A stretch of 64,000 nt of DNA, taken from positions 17,024,780 through 17,088,779 of the forward strand of contig NC_089280.1 in the NCBI RefSeq assembly GCF_963678975.1, written 5' to 3'. This DNA is from Dysidea avara (lineage: Eukaryota > Porifera > Demospongiae > Dictyoceratida > Dysideidae). Shown piece after piece: positions 42,598 to 56,100 of the stretch; positions within the stretch are counted from its first letter, which is position 1; each line of letters begins with the position of its first letter. Made by a program: the position numbers and the translations under genes. The notes beneath the pieces were generated by a model. That model was not told where the DNA came from. It saw only the letters and a program-made list of their open reading frames with translations, and did not search any database.

Positions 42598-43989
42598 GGT
42601 AGCGATTTCCAACCTACCAATTTTTCACACATATTTTTGCTACTTAAATTATACACCTTCAATAAACGTTTCACAAGCTTCCATTCCAGTAAATGGTAGC
42701 CAATGCTTCGCACTTTGTAATGCGCTTTACTGGATTAAAATCCATGCGGTATTTATTGAAATACAGCAAATCAAAGTTTGAAAAATAAAAATCCCCATAG
42801 GGAGCCCATACAAATAATTGCGTACGTAATTCTAATTGGAAGAATGTGGCACCTGTGATAGCCGAAGTTTCCGAGTGTTTCCGCGTGAATCTGCTGCTGA
42901 TGAGGACGAAAAAAGTGGTTCTGGGCAAACCGTATATGCTGATTTCGATTTTGCCATGTGTTTTTTGATTGGAGGACGATTAATGTTGGATTACGATGGA
43001 AATATGGCCTTTTTAAAGGTAAATCGCCATCTAGCACTGCTCAGAATTCAGCATTACAATCACCCTGGGCTTCAAGGCATCCCCCTGCATCGATGCAAGT
43101 ATAGTTTGAAGGTGAGCAGTTTGTTGTCTTGCGCGGAATTGCAAAATAAGGTTCAAGGTTGAGCATAATCTTTTCAAAAGTGGAGACTGACATGTGATAC
43201 CAACCTTACATGGCTTCACACTTACCTGTTGTTATATTCTGGTGTATTTACTGCTGTTTTGATCCATTTTATAGCAGCTTCAGTGATTGTAATTTTGATC
43301 AGAAACTATTTATAATTTCTCTTTGTAGTATAGTGATGTCATTGTGTTATATAATAATTATCATCCTTAGTGCTTACAATGTGACAAATAAAGCTGAGCA
43401 GTGTCCAAACAAATCTATTTTAAAAATAATGTTGCTCTTACATTGTGTTATCTGATTGTCATGTTTCCGAAGTATGTGTTAATTGTGACTTGTGATGCCA
43501 GTACTTGCCATGTTATAAAATATTACTGATTTTTCTAGTTATTTATCCCTGAAAATGCATTAGGTACCTGTGTATACTTAGTATTACACAATACACACAG
43601 TTTTATCTGTGAATCACTTGCTTTATTCATGTAGTATTCTGAGTGGTCAGTCTACAAAGAAGTGGTCACTTTTGAGAGGTTTTACTTAGTTCATATGCTG
43701 TTCTTCATAAAATAGATATGTGGTGAAAATTTCATATCGTTATTAGTTTCCTATCTAGATTTATGACACTTTGAATATTGTGTTTGGTGCCATGCAATAT
43801 ACATAAAAAGGAGGGAAAATGCTGTACACAAAAATCATCACACTGTCAACTTCTTTTCCTTATATCTTTTGATAGGAACCACTGATTGAGGTGGGGTTTG
43901 CACTAAAATGACCCTGGAAAAATGCACGATATTTGTCATACCAATGAATGTATGGAATGTTAATTATTTAATTTAGTTGGAAATCTCTA
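42598..43989. mobile_element. 1.39-kb insertion in the 5' region of copy 3
   Basis: The 5' region of copies 1 and 2 continues directly from about 'AACCTTCTAT(T/C)AC' to 'AGGTTGTAAATG' or its equivalent. In copy 3 these are separated by 1,392 bp. ATTAC flanks the insert (42593-42597 and 43990-43994). The ends GGTAGCGATTTCCAAC and GTTGGAAATCTCTA are approximately inverted. It contains one open frame (42836-43162) of unknown nature. Confidence 0.65.
42836..43162 (+). CDS. Hypothetical 108-aa ORF inside the insertion
   Basis: Begins MEECGTCDSRSFRVFPRESA, then an acidic EDEKSGSG stretch and FAMCFLIGGRLMLDYDGN. No family was recognised. Overlapping open frames also exist on the minus strand (42671-42928, 42771-43037), so coding is uncertain; it may be an exon of a captured gene or chance. 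Confidence 0.2.
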   Translation: MEECGTCDSRSFRVFPRESAADEDEKSGSGQTVYADFDFAMCFLIGGRLMLDYDGNMAFLKVNRHLALLRIQHYNHPGLQGIPLHRCKYSLKVSSLLSCAELQNKVQG

Positions 43990-44057
43990 ATTACAGGTTG
44001 TAAATGTAACTGAGTAAGCGTTTATATTGTTACTTGCAGTATATAGCCGCAACTGGT

Positions 44058-44145
44058 ATGAACAATAGAGAAGAAGGAAACTTGTTGCTCATTGTTGAAG
44101 CTGCAAACATATTGGAAGGAAAGAGAACAAGACCCAATGAACCTG
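44058..44145 (+). CDS. Copy 3 exon 1: SID-coding exon
   Basis: ATG at 44058 gives MNNREEGNLLLIVEAANILE, four residues shorter at the N-terminus than copies 1 and 2. Donor CCTG|GTAAGAAT, phase 1. The SID core is identical to the other copies. Confidence 0.78.
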
Positions 44146-47100
44146 GTAAGAATAAATCAGATAAGTCTATTAGTAAGGTAGACACATGAATCAACTGCGG
44201 CCATAGTAAACAACACAAAATTAATGAAGTACCTGAAGTGAGTGGTTTTTATCACCCAGATCCATATAGCTCTAGCATAGGTGGTGGAGACAGGGGGGCC
44301 ATGGCCCCCTGCACTTTTATGGGACACTGTTTGCAAGAAAAGATCGAGATACTCTAATAGAACAGTCAGGATCTTGATACTCTAATAGAGCAGTCACAGT
44401 ATTCAGAGAAGCAGTGTAGCAAGTTACTTAGCTACGTATGTGTAGTTATAAATAAGGAGATATAATTGGTGGAGAACAGCTATTGTCAGCAGGCTGTGAC
44501 CTTTTTTTTTTTTTTTTTTTTGGTCTTCAACTTACAGCTGGCCTGGCCCCCTCACTATTTGGCCTGCTCCACCGCCCCTGATGCTGCTCTAGTACTTGTC
44601 AATAGAGTGTATTCTTGCCATCCAGTTGAGTGTGGTCTTAGTAGACTAAGTAAGTGTTACTAACTTAATGGTGTGGTCAAGTCAGTTCCAAGAAATCAGA
44701 GCCATGGATTGTTTGCATGTCAGAATTACAGCTATGCAAACCCGCCCATGATCAACTGTAATATTGTCACTGATGAGGTAGTGCTATTTGTCCCAGCCTC
44801 AGGACTTTTATACAGTAGCAGTAGTATATAATTACATCCAAACAACCGGATTTCTTTCAAGCATGCTGGTATCATAGACTATTTGTATACAGTTGTATTT
44901 AGCTAATATGTTGGTGGTTGCATTGATACATAGGCAGTACTCTGGCTATGCAATGAGGGTGTGGGGATTCTATTCTTTGAAAAGTCACATTAGCTAGACA
45001 TATAAAAGTGTATGACTGGCTTAGCATACATGCCTATCTACATGTTTTGACTATACAATCAGACCTTATATGGTATACAGATCTGTATTAGTCATACACA
45101 TTTATATGTAGCTGTGATTAGTCGAGCTGTATTTAGTATTTCTTGTGTAATATTTGAATAAAAAACACCATCTATATTTAGTATACACAGTAGTGTTAGG
45201 CCTATGGGATGGGTAGTCAGACGCATAATGCATTCATAGGAAAATATTATTGTGTGTTATGAGGTTGCAGCTGTTATGACATCATGACTTAATTACATTA
45301 TGCATATGCATAGACTAGATGTCACATAGAAAGAGCTGGCCCGGTCAGATGCAGGAATGGACATTTTCAAAATGTATTTTATGTATGATAGTTAATTTTC
45401 ATACCCATGTTGTTTTCTACACTAGTCTTGACTTCCATACCAACATGTCATCATCGCATAGCACCTATAGAAGCAATGTGCAGAGGATAGGCTCTAGCAC
45501 GCTATACTGTTGTACACATACTCTAGAAATTAATACAGAGTCATGCATTGTAGGATTCAGCTGATATTCCCCCAGCTTAGTGCCTCACTAGCCATGCCCC
45601 CAAGAGCTTATGGCTTGTAAGCAGGGCGCTTGTGCCAAAATGATGAGTGGGTAAGAGTCTGGTCTACAATGCTAAGTTAAAGCATATCAGCTGAATCCCT
45701 ACAATTTATGAGACTCTTAGGTTCTACAGCATGTGTACAACAGTATGGTATAGTCTTTTGTAGTGTCCTAAAGCACACATGTGCTTACAAATAGAGCTGA
45801 GCGATAGTTCAACTATCACTATTCACGATTGATAGTAACTTTTATATCACGATGTTACTACTAGTGATCAAAGACGCTCAACCTCACCATGAATAATCCA
45901 ATTGCACACCATGTATCTGCTTTTCTAACACTATATTGGTAAAAATTGTTATGTATTACAGTTGTAATCTTTGTTGTGCATGCACTACTAGACTTTTCAC
46001 AGTCACCTTAACTTTAACAATATCATGTTTGCTTCTTTTTTGACTAAGCACAGATATGCTTAATTTATCACGATAGTATGATATCATACTGTCATAATCA
46101 CGATTGTTACTCACTATCACGATAATCGATAGATCAGAACTATCACTCAGCTATACATACAAATAGACAAGCACTGCAGTGATGACGTCTGGGTCTGGAA
46201 TTTGATACCAGTACAAAGCATTGTGGTATGTTATTATACAAATGTAGTTGTTTTTTTTTGTTGTTTTTTTTTGCCTTGTCCATGTCTTTATCTGTCTGTC
46301 TGTATCCAGCCCTGACCAGTTTAAACCTGTGCCAAAGAAATTACCATGATAACATTCTTTAAATCTGCTATATAGTAGCTATGCAAAAGTACTGGATCAG
46401 AAGTAATGTAAGTTAATGTCAAAGATACACTGTTCATGGTGTGTTATACTTTTGTCTTGATATGCCCCAACCCACAGAGGGCCTGCAGCAATGGCACTCA
46501 TTGGACAAGTAGTACAGTAGTATGACTTCTCCACTTAGGATTCCATCCACCAACAGTAATTTACTTATGCTGCTGCATGGCTATATTGTCAACAAAATTT
46601 AAAGTGATTACATGGAATATTTCTTTAGTACAATTTCATACAGAATGAGCATGTATGGTACGTAACGTCATCTCGCGAGAGTGCAAGCAATTAAAAAAAG
46701 TTAATTAAAGGGCGTGGCACCAGTTTTGCTTGCAAGTATTCATCTTAAATGAAATGGGATGAATACTCGCGAGCAAAACAGATGCCACACTCTTTAATTA
46801 GCTCATTTTTTAATCACTCACACTCTTGCGATACGACGTTACATTTCAGCTGTACCCTACCTTTGTGTTTTATGCTGGTGGTTTACTCAAATGATGGTGG
46901 CTGTCTTAGAATGTGTCTGAAATGTATGAATGTTATTTACAGGGATAGTAGTGTGGAGTTACCTTTCTTTCTCTCAGAACCATCATACAAACCACACTAC
47001 ACATAATTTGAAATAATAAACCTCTAATTGTATTGTTTTGGTAAATGAGATGCTTTTCTTAAAATCAAATAGCAACATTATGGAGTAATATTGGTTGCTA

Positions 47101-50100
47101 ACACTTGGGTATACTCCCCCATCTGTTGAGATATCTTTATTATTATTTTATTACCATGATATCTACTGAGGTGCCATAAGGGTTTGAATGCTTTTGTTTG
47201 TTGAATGGCAAATTGTAGACTTTGTGATGGTGACAGAACAGCTTTACTGATAGCTACATCATCTTGGTGACAAAAAAAAGTTGATGGAGGATGTGGAAAT
47301 TGTGTAGTATATACCAAAACCATTTGTGACTTGCTGAATTCCATATTGTTTACTTCCTACCTATCAGTTTGCAGGCATTTAATACATTGTCTGTTTTGTA
47401 ATTAGACTAATACAAGTTTCTCATTTTTATTCACTAGAGAATCTTCCCAAGTACTATATAGAGTCTGTGAAATAGTGATTAGTTCTATTATACCAACTTG
47501 AGTATGATTATTATATTAGAGTATATACAAAGGGAAGTACTGATTACATGTGGTTATGCTCTCTGTAGGTAATAACTCATTGAATGGTTGTATCTGAGTT
47601 GGTTTAAGAAACAAAAAAAAGAAAATTACATAAAGCCCAAGCTCCCACTGCTGTTGACTCATTGGAAGTGGATGCTTATGCTGTGGATATTAAGAGAGTA
47701 GAAAATCCATTAATTAAAGATAATGAAGATTCAGATGATGATAATGATGCTTCTGGTCACCTTCCTGAACTTGAGTTTCACAGTACCAAATCTGTTTCCC
47801 ATGCTAAGATGGTACATAATGCCAAAGAAAAGAAAAGGTAGATGTAATCTGTGGTTATACACTAAATGTGATTAAGTTGTTATACTATTAGACGAAGAAG
47901 TTTAAAACAAGCACAGCTGGCACTTTACCAGGAGCTCCAACCCTACACACACCAAAAGCCAGTTCTAAGAACTATCCTGTGTACTGCAATAGATGAGATA
48001 AAGGTTAGACCACAACACAAAATAGCAGTGGGAGAAATGATGTCAAGACTCACGGTAGTGAGTCGCGAGGCCAAGAAGCACAAAGCACGCGCCCACAATA
48101 ATAATAAACACGCGACCACTACTGTGAATCATTTTACATGAGGGATCGATTATGCAATCTTTTAAAATCCGCATGGCGAAATCTCAGGCTTACTAAAAGA
48201 TTCCACCTTGAAACCAGGGGCATGTAACCTTTGTATAATGAGTAACTACCACATGAAAAGTCAGGCGAATTGTTGGAGTAGTTTGTTCCATCGCCCACCC
48301 ATTTACCATGCATTAATTAAATTATTTATTCAAATGTGCATCGTTCTTTTTTTCATTTTCTTCGTCATTGCATCCCATTGAAGTAATTTTCATGAAGTCG
48401 TATTGTAAAAAGGCTGCAGCTATCAGGGGCTTTTTACACAATGTATCTGTACATTTAATTTCGCTAAAAGTTGTTTGTTAGTTTATGAGATCGCTTTTGT
48501 GCTCTTTGAAGATTCAAACTTGCCGCCATGACGTCGAGGTGTGAGGCGCCCGCCTCAATTCCCAAACCCAAGCAGTGTGGAAGTGGGCAAGGTCATTAGC
48601 CATAGCGAGCTGGCTGATTTGATAGACACTGTGCTGTCAACTCTTGGTTTAATTGTGAGCAGTCACTGATTTGTTTTAATTTCGCCACGGTATGCCTCCA
48701 CTGACTCATCAGCATGACTCCGGCCCATGCAGGGCCGTACATAGCTATAGCCAGATGTTTCAAACCCGCTGTAGTGATACAGTTGAAGTAGTTTACTGCT
48801 ACATTACCTGTGCACGCCTTTAATCCCGCCCCAGTCCTTCAGTACCTGTGAAACTTCAGTGTTGACTTAAAAAGCCAGCATCAGCACATCACCTTTCAGT
48901 CACAGCACTTTGTAGACCCTCATGCAACCACTCACAATAGACGCTTTGCAAAACCACGCCCAGTTTTTAAAAACTATGGTAACCAACCAGCCGCCATTTT
49001 CATTGGGGCCTGTATGAATAATTGCGATTGCGCAGCATTGAAGTTCGATGTTGACAGCACCTCAAGCAGAGTAGTATTGTTAAACAACAGACTATGGGAG
49101 TGTTCAGAGCTTTAAAATTAGTGTTTCTGCTGATTAGATGCAGCTGATTATCAGGGTTAAACAGGGCGCAGACTGCTAGTCAGTACAAGCCGACAGTGTT
49201 GGTATATACTGTGTTCTCAGCTGCTACAGACATCACTGAAGAATAGTTAGACAGTATCCTCAATAGGTGAATGAATACATAAAAGCACTCACTGCTCTGC
49301 AAGGAGTGTAATAGCAGAAATGAGAGAACTATTGCCATGCAGCAATGTGGCTCACCAAGATCTCAGTTCCACATACCTGAACTGAGAAGACAGTATCCTC
49401 AGTAGGTGAATGAATACATAAAAGCACTGCTCTGCAAGGTGTGTACCATACACATTGTGTATTTTCAATTGCAGAAACAAGAGAATTCATTGCCATGCAA
49501 GCAATGTGGCTCACCAAGACCTCTGTTCCACATACCAGTATATGCATACATCTTTTGAACGAAAAATCAAATTAATATCTGAAAAGTTTGTATATAATTA
49601 TGCATAATGTTGCATACAGTTTGGATTATCAGCTTGTAAGTTGTTTGAAAACAGTATCTGGGGATCTACAAAGATGTGTCAGCAGCACAAGCAGTGATAT
49701 TGCAAACAACAGCACCGTCCAATATTCCATCCTCATTTCATGTAGCTGCTGTGGAATTATCAATTGTTTCTATAACACATAAAGTAGTTAGTCATTCACT
49801 TCTTTTCATATACTTTGTGTAACATAGCTAGTAGTACTCTTGTGAGTGTACAGAGATAGCCATATGCGTAATGATGACACAACTAAAACTGATGACGAGT
49901 ATAGAAATTGTGTAAAAATCATATCCTCAAGCACTAGTGGTGTGTCTACTGATGTACCACACTACGTCTTGTCTCTGCCATACTTGATACACCATGCTAT
50001 CTTCAGATAAGTGAGAGCAAGAGGGGTATGTATACTCACCACACTATACACTAACAGCTTACACTTCACTTTGCAGTGCTCAATATGAGGTCTCTTACAT

Positions 50101-53100
50101 GATCTGTCAAAATGACAGATCAACATACAATATGGTCGGCCTTTGGTACATAATAGTAACCAGTTTACATATTAATGCCTTTTAAAAGCTTATTTTGATA
50201 GGTAATGTCAGACCACTTTTAATTTGGTCGGTCATTGTGGCTTTTGGGCCAGAAAATGACAGATGACAGACTGTTATTTTGAGCTCTGCTTTGAATATAT
50301 AACTTAAGATGTAGCCCTTCCTCTTTTCTGGATAGTCTCTTGTCAAACTTAATGTATTGTGCTCCTGGCTTTTCCTATTTCCATCAAGTACAACAGAGTA
50401 ATCATTTCAATATTCTGGCTAGTACTAGTGGCGAGGGTAAGTCATGGTCCAGTGTGACCAGCTTGGGGGGCTTGAATCTACACAATGAATACCAGAAGAC
50501 AGTATTTGTGAGCTGTATATTACACTCACAGTAAGTTTTCACTACTTCTGTCTAATAACAAAGTGGAGGAGAGTGAAACTTTTAATCGAAACGACTTTCT
50601 TCACAATGGCCAGATTTTCAATTCTCCAAAAGCAGCAGCTGGGTGTCAATTTCCAAGCTCAGTTCACCCAACACTTCATCATTTCCCAAAAACACACTTC
50701 TCCTTTTCCAAAAGGAACTAAACAGCGGTGCTGCGAAGCAGTATGAACGAATATGCCATACGCCGTTATGTACACTGGCCCCAATGAAAATGGCAGCGGC
50801 TCAGTTACTATGGTTTTTAAAGGAAGGCATGGTTTTGCAAAGCGTCTATTATAGAAACTCTTTAATGATAGCATGATATATTGTAATAGTAAACATTTAC
50901 ATTATGATGATCCCATAAAATTAAAGAAAAATGACTACAATAGCACAAGAAACCAGATACACTAGTGTTTGGCTATGAAGTACCACCAAGAGTTCATAAT
51001 ATAGTAGTGGGGTCTTGGTACCACATATTATTTTTTCTTCACCATTTGTGTGGTTTGTCCATTGACCATAAACTCACCCACCAACAGTCACAACATCAGT
51101 ATCCACCCTGCATATACAGAAAGGGATACAGTATATGGTAAGGCACAGCTAACTAAAAACATGTAATCGTACAGTCAGACTAACATGTCAAATATGTATA
51201 GTGTCTGTGTAGCATATGTGTGTACATATTGTTATTCAAGCTGAGTATGTGTCTGGGCCAGTTCTTAAAATCCAGGACCCTGCCATTGTCCCACAACTAA
51301 TATGCACTACACACATACACCAACATTCCAATTATACGTACTCACCACATGTTGTAGTTGGACTTCAACCAGTGTACTTTACAAAAGTCTTTATGGTCAG
51401 GAGGTCCTACTTAGGTTCCTTGGGTTGATCAGATTGAGGCAGGTCTTGTGTGGGAGGAGACAGCAAATAAAACAGTGTGACTAACACCTATACAACATGA
51501 GCATCACATCATTTTATATACATTAAAGTGGGCATCCCACATAGCCATTCCCAAGATGTATTATTCAGCATACTGAAGCTGGTAGCAGTTGATGACCAAT
51601 TTTGTAATATATTACTTGGCTTGTTTTGTGGTTCTCACCTATGCTACATTGTTGACATAACAATTTTTGTTGCTAGGAGACATATAAACTAGGAGGGACT
51701 AACGATTATAGCATAATGGTAAACAAGTTACAACAGCAAAGGAAATTTTATAACCAGCAGTGATCTAGTTGATAGGTAAAGGTAGAAGACAATTTGTAGT
51801 TTCTCCAGTCCTTGTTTGAGAATAAGCACATTAGCTGCTATAAGCACAACAAAACCAAGACAGCCTAAATTTTAATGCAAGGTTTATGATGCAAACTCAT
51901 TATGCACCTACCAATGTGTTGCCCAACCACCCCCCCCCCCTTGGATGTAAGTGGGGCTTTACAAGGGGAATTGACATGAAACTGCTGCCCCACTATGGGG
52001 GACAATCATTCAATAAGCACCCAAGTATTTTTTCTACGCTATGTCAAATCCCGAGTAAATCCCCACGTTGCAACTGGAGCCAATGGGTGGGGATTTGACA
52101 CAATAGGTTTTCCCTACCATGGGGCATTTAACATTCGGTTGTGCCCACTATAGCACCATATATGCCCGAAGGGAGGGGTAGTGGGGCAATACATTGATAG
52201 ATGCATTACAGGGGTAAATAGATTAAGCCTGTACCTTGCGGGCCTAAGCATGTTCCTCTCCTGTTTTGAAAAATAATCTTTTATTGCCTGGCTCTAACTG
52301 GAATTTGCCTGACACCTTCAGCAACACAAAAAGCTATCTAAAATGGTTAATTTAGCTTCGACCATTGGCAAACTACAACACTCAACAATTATATCAGAGT
52401 ATACATAACTCTATATATCTACCCAGTTACTATATAGTAGGGTCCATGGTTGTCTCAGATCTGCACATATTATCATCACATCGATCGATTGATGCATAGT
52501 AATTATGGTATACTGTATGTACGCATTGAGCTGAGCCCTCAAAAATATTAACTTTTTAGTTTTGTAGTATTGACTTACTTGCTAATCATTCAAATGCCTG
52601 ACACATTATTTATAGCCAAAGATTTCACCATACATTAGAGGAAGCCATAAAAGTACATAGCCTTATAGCCTTTCCTGAACTGTTGATGGAAGCATTTGTC
52701 TGCTCCACCCAACCATCTGGTTGGTTGAAATGTTGAGAAAAAATCTTCTTTCATTTTTAGCTGTTTTCTCACTAGGGTTCAGCTCAACTTGTTTGCGATC
52801 TGACCCACACAGCTGCTAGAACAAGCCAGCTGCAAGGATCTGGCCTACAAAAGCATAGATATATAATCCCAGGAAGCTACTATGGCATGGGAGATTCCTG
52901 TCTAAAGTTATGACGGCAGTTATATATCCGTTTACAATAACTTATACACGAACTTACTCGGCAATTCGCTGGGAGAATAGTGTGATGCATTCAGCGCCTT
53001 CATGTCCATTCCGAGGCATACATTCAGCAACAACTCGCAGCCGATTCGCCTCCACTTGTTACGCACAGAGACTAGTTATATCACCAACCCACCGCTTCAG

Positions 53101-56100
53101 GAAGAACCATTAAGATGGTAGCCTTGACTTTGTCACTTTCCGGTTCTTATTTTCACGTGAAACATCACACAAAATATCATGTGAGTCCTTGAGAGAAATT
53201 TGAATGGTTTGAACGAGTTTTCTCTTAGCAAGTCACTTTTAGTAGCGCTTCTAAACACTGAACTTGAAGCTTTTGCTACTGATTTAGCTAGCTAATCTGA
53301 TACTGAAGCTGTTATTATGCATGCATGCAGTGTCTCCTATGTAATATAATAGCCAATCTTCAGTAACTGTATGTTCTCCATTCAACAAAAAGTAGTGATA
53401 TCCTGTGCCAAAAACAGCCCAGCTGTAAAAAAAGGCGAGGCCAAGAATGCACAAGTACATGTTCATGGAGTAACTACAACCAAAAGACATGATATCAAAA
53501 TCTGGCCAAGAAAGCATTTACAGTATAAGCACTTTTATGCATTCGTTTTCTATATGCTTCACATTATCTCGACATCCAGCTAGCTGTACATGTGTGCTTG
53601 CAATATAAACAATACTACTGTGACGACAAAAGATGATTACACTACATTGTTACCAAAATTAATTTAACTAAAAATTTACAATTGGTTTCTACTTGGCCAT
53701 CTTTTTATTTTAATATACAGTGCAAAAAGATGGCCAAGTAGAAACCAATTGTAAATTTTTAGTTAAATTAATTTTGGTAACAATGCAGTGTAATCATCTT
53801 TTATCGTCTCAGTAGTATTGTTTATATTGTAAGCACACATGTACAGCTAGCTGGATGTGATAATGTGAAGCATATAGAAAACAAATGCATAAAAGTGCTT
53901 ATACTGTAAATGCTTTCTTGGCCAGATTTTGATATCATGTCTTTTGGTTGTAGTTACTCCATGAACATGTACTTGTGCATTCTTGGCCTCGCCTTTTTTT
54001 ACAGCTGGGCTGTTTTGGGCACAGGATTAGTGGTTACATGTTATATTGACCACAGTAATTTAAGGTTGTTGCAGCCTACGTACAGTCATTGTTGCAATAA
54101 AATTTTAGTTTGTGTGTGTTAGTGACGTCCTTGTGTAGGATAGCCACCAGAGGACCTTGTTATTGTTACCTGCCAAATGCATCTCAGACATCATCATTCA
54201 ACTTAGAATAATCTCCTTTGATATGTTCGGAGGCTTAATGAGGTTACTATCTAGAATAGAAGCCTGTGGCAGATCACTTATGTGTCTGCATGGGTATTCA
54301 TTTTCAAAATTAGTTGTGGCTGATTGGTGATGACTAACTTTGGCCCCACACACTCCTTATGCCCCAATTTGCAGGGTCACATTGATTAGTCTCATGCCCA
54401 GCTGGGCTCGTGCTAATACACAAACACCGTCTGGTGACAATGCTCCAATTTCTTGGGCCCAGAAATGACATCCAGCCAAAATATTGGCTGGCCAGGAGTT
54501 GCATAATCATTTAAAAACAGTGAAAAACCATTCGAAAATAAAGTAAAATTCAGAATAGAGCGTTTACTAGATACGATCTCTTTCATTTATTGTATTAGTA
54601 GAGGATAGCATTTCATTTCTGGTGAACCGTCGAGCCACGATTCTTCAGTCTTATGAGGTGAGATCGGAAAACATAACTTGAAAACAAATGTCTTGAACAA
54701 CCTAGGTGAATAACTTCTAATAAACATCTTTAAATCGTCTGCTTTTTCATCTACTTCCAATACATTCATGCAATTGTGCGACCCATCGATTCTGATTGGC
54801 TAGCCAATATGGCTGGATTGTATTTCTGGGCCCAAGACACTGAAGTGTTGTCACCATCAGACAGAGTTTGTGCATTAGCGCGAGCCCAGCTGAGCACAAG
54901 ACTACACATTGATAGGGTTCTTATAGCTCAGTTCAAACATGCATTTATATAAAGGTGTTGTGAAGTGTATTATCACTAGCTAATCATACGGTACAGTAGT
55001 ACTGTATATTAGGGATCATGGTTTGTACTTTCTTGCAAAAAATGTTGATCAGAAACCAGCCTCACAATACTTTCATGGTGCCTTGGCAGTATTGGTTAGG
55101 TATAACCAAGCCCAAAAATGCTTTCAGTACAACCTAAATGCTTCCAATAGGTTGCTACAAAATTAATTATTTTATTCAGTGGAATTTTCTGCTGACTGAT
55201 TGACTGACTGATGCCTTCAGACACGATAATGGCTAAGGCTTGATTTTTTCACTGTTAGACACCACTTCAGCCCAACAGGTGCCTTTTGGCGTACCGCAGT
55301 ATGTACAATGCACACATCATGGACTTATTACCTTTGTGTCCCATTTCTCTTTGCTGACAGTACAAGGTGTCAATTCATGGTTAGCATGTGATGTCTTCCC
55401 AGCTGAAAACAAAGCATAATGGCCACTTCACATAACTGATAGTTGGGGTGTATGTTCAGACGAAAACATTAACTCTGACACTATTCTTTCTTTTAAAGCA
55501 GTATGCACAGATTCATAAAAATGTTACAAAAAGTAAACAAGGAAAAATTAAGAATTTTAAGTTTGATTAGGGATCACAGAAATAAAAAATAATGAAACAA
55601 AGGAGGTCGCTTATACCTGAAGACATACTAGTGGACATTTAATCCCTAAATGTTACATAACTATGTGATATAACAATACATGCAGCAAGCACATGCAGTA
55701 GGTGTACAGGTGTGTAGGCAGTACTGTAGCTATAGGGCTACAAGTTCAAGAAAAAAGAAAGTAGTGAAACAAGAGAGATCACCTACACCTGAAGATCAAT
55801 ATACTACTGGACATTTAGGGATTAAATGTCCACTAGTATAAAGGTCTTCTGTTTATCTTGTTACAAAACACTGTCACGCTCTGTGGCTTTTGCAATTTGG
55901 GAGGCCACCAGTGGAAGTTGCTTTGTCACAACAACATGTACTTTCTCAGCTCTATCACAGTTTTCATGATGGCTGGATAAGCACAATAGGTAGTCTGCTA
56001 AGTAATTATTTTTGCCTGAGGTGTACTGGATTTGGTACTGGTAAGCACTTAACACCAATGCTCAATGTTGCATTCATGCAGCTGCAAGTGGTGGGATTCC

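Larger units (their letters stand above)
44146..47608 (+). other. Copy 3 intron 1 (3.5 kb)
   Basis: Contains a CATAGGTGGTGG element (44276-44585), a hAT-like MITE (45792-46155), a family D foldback (46656-46855) and sequence homologous to intron 1 of copies 1 and 2 (for example 45240-45700 with 6840-7240, and 47080-47400 with 7980-8340). Confidence 0.6.

Noticed and set aside
54587..54769. 60-aa minus-strand ORF as a gene
   Set aside because: It lies inside a MULE-like element, shows no recognised domain and has no splice partners. It is mentioned only as possible captured sequence.
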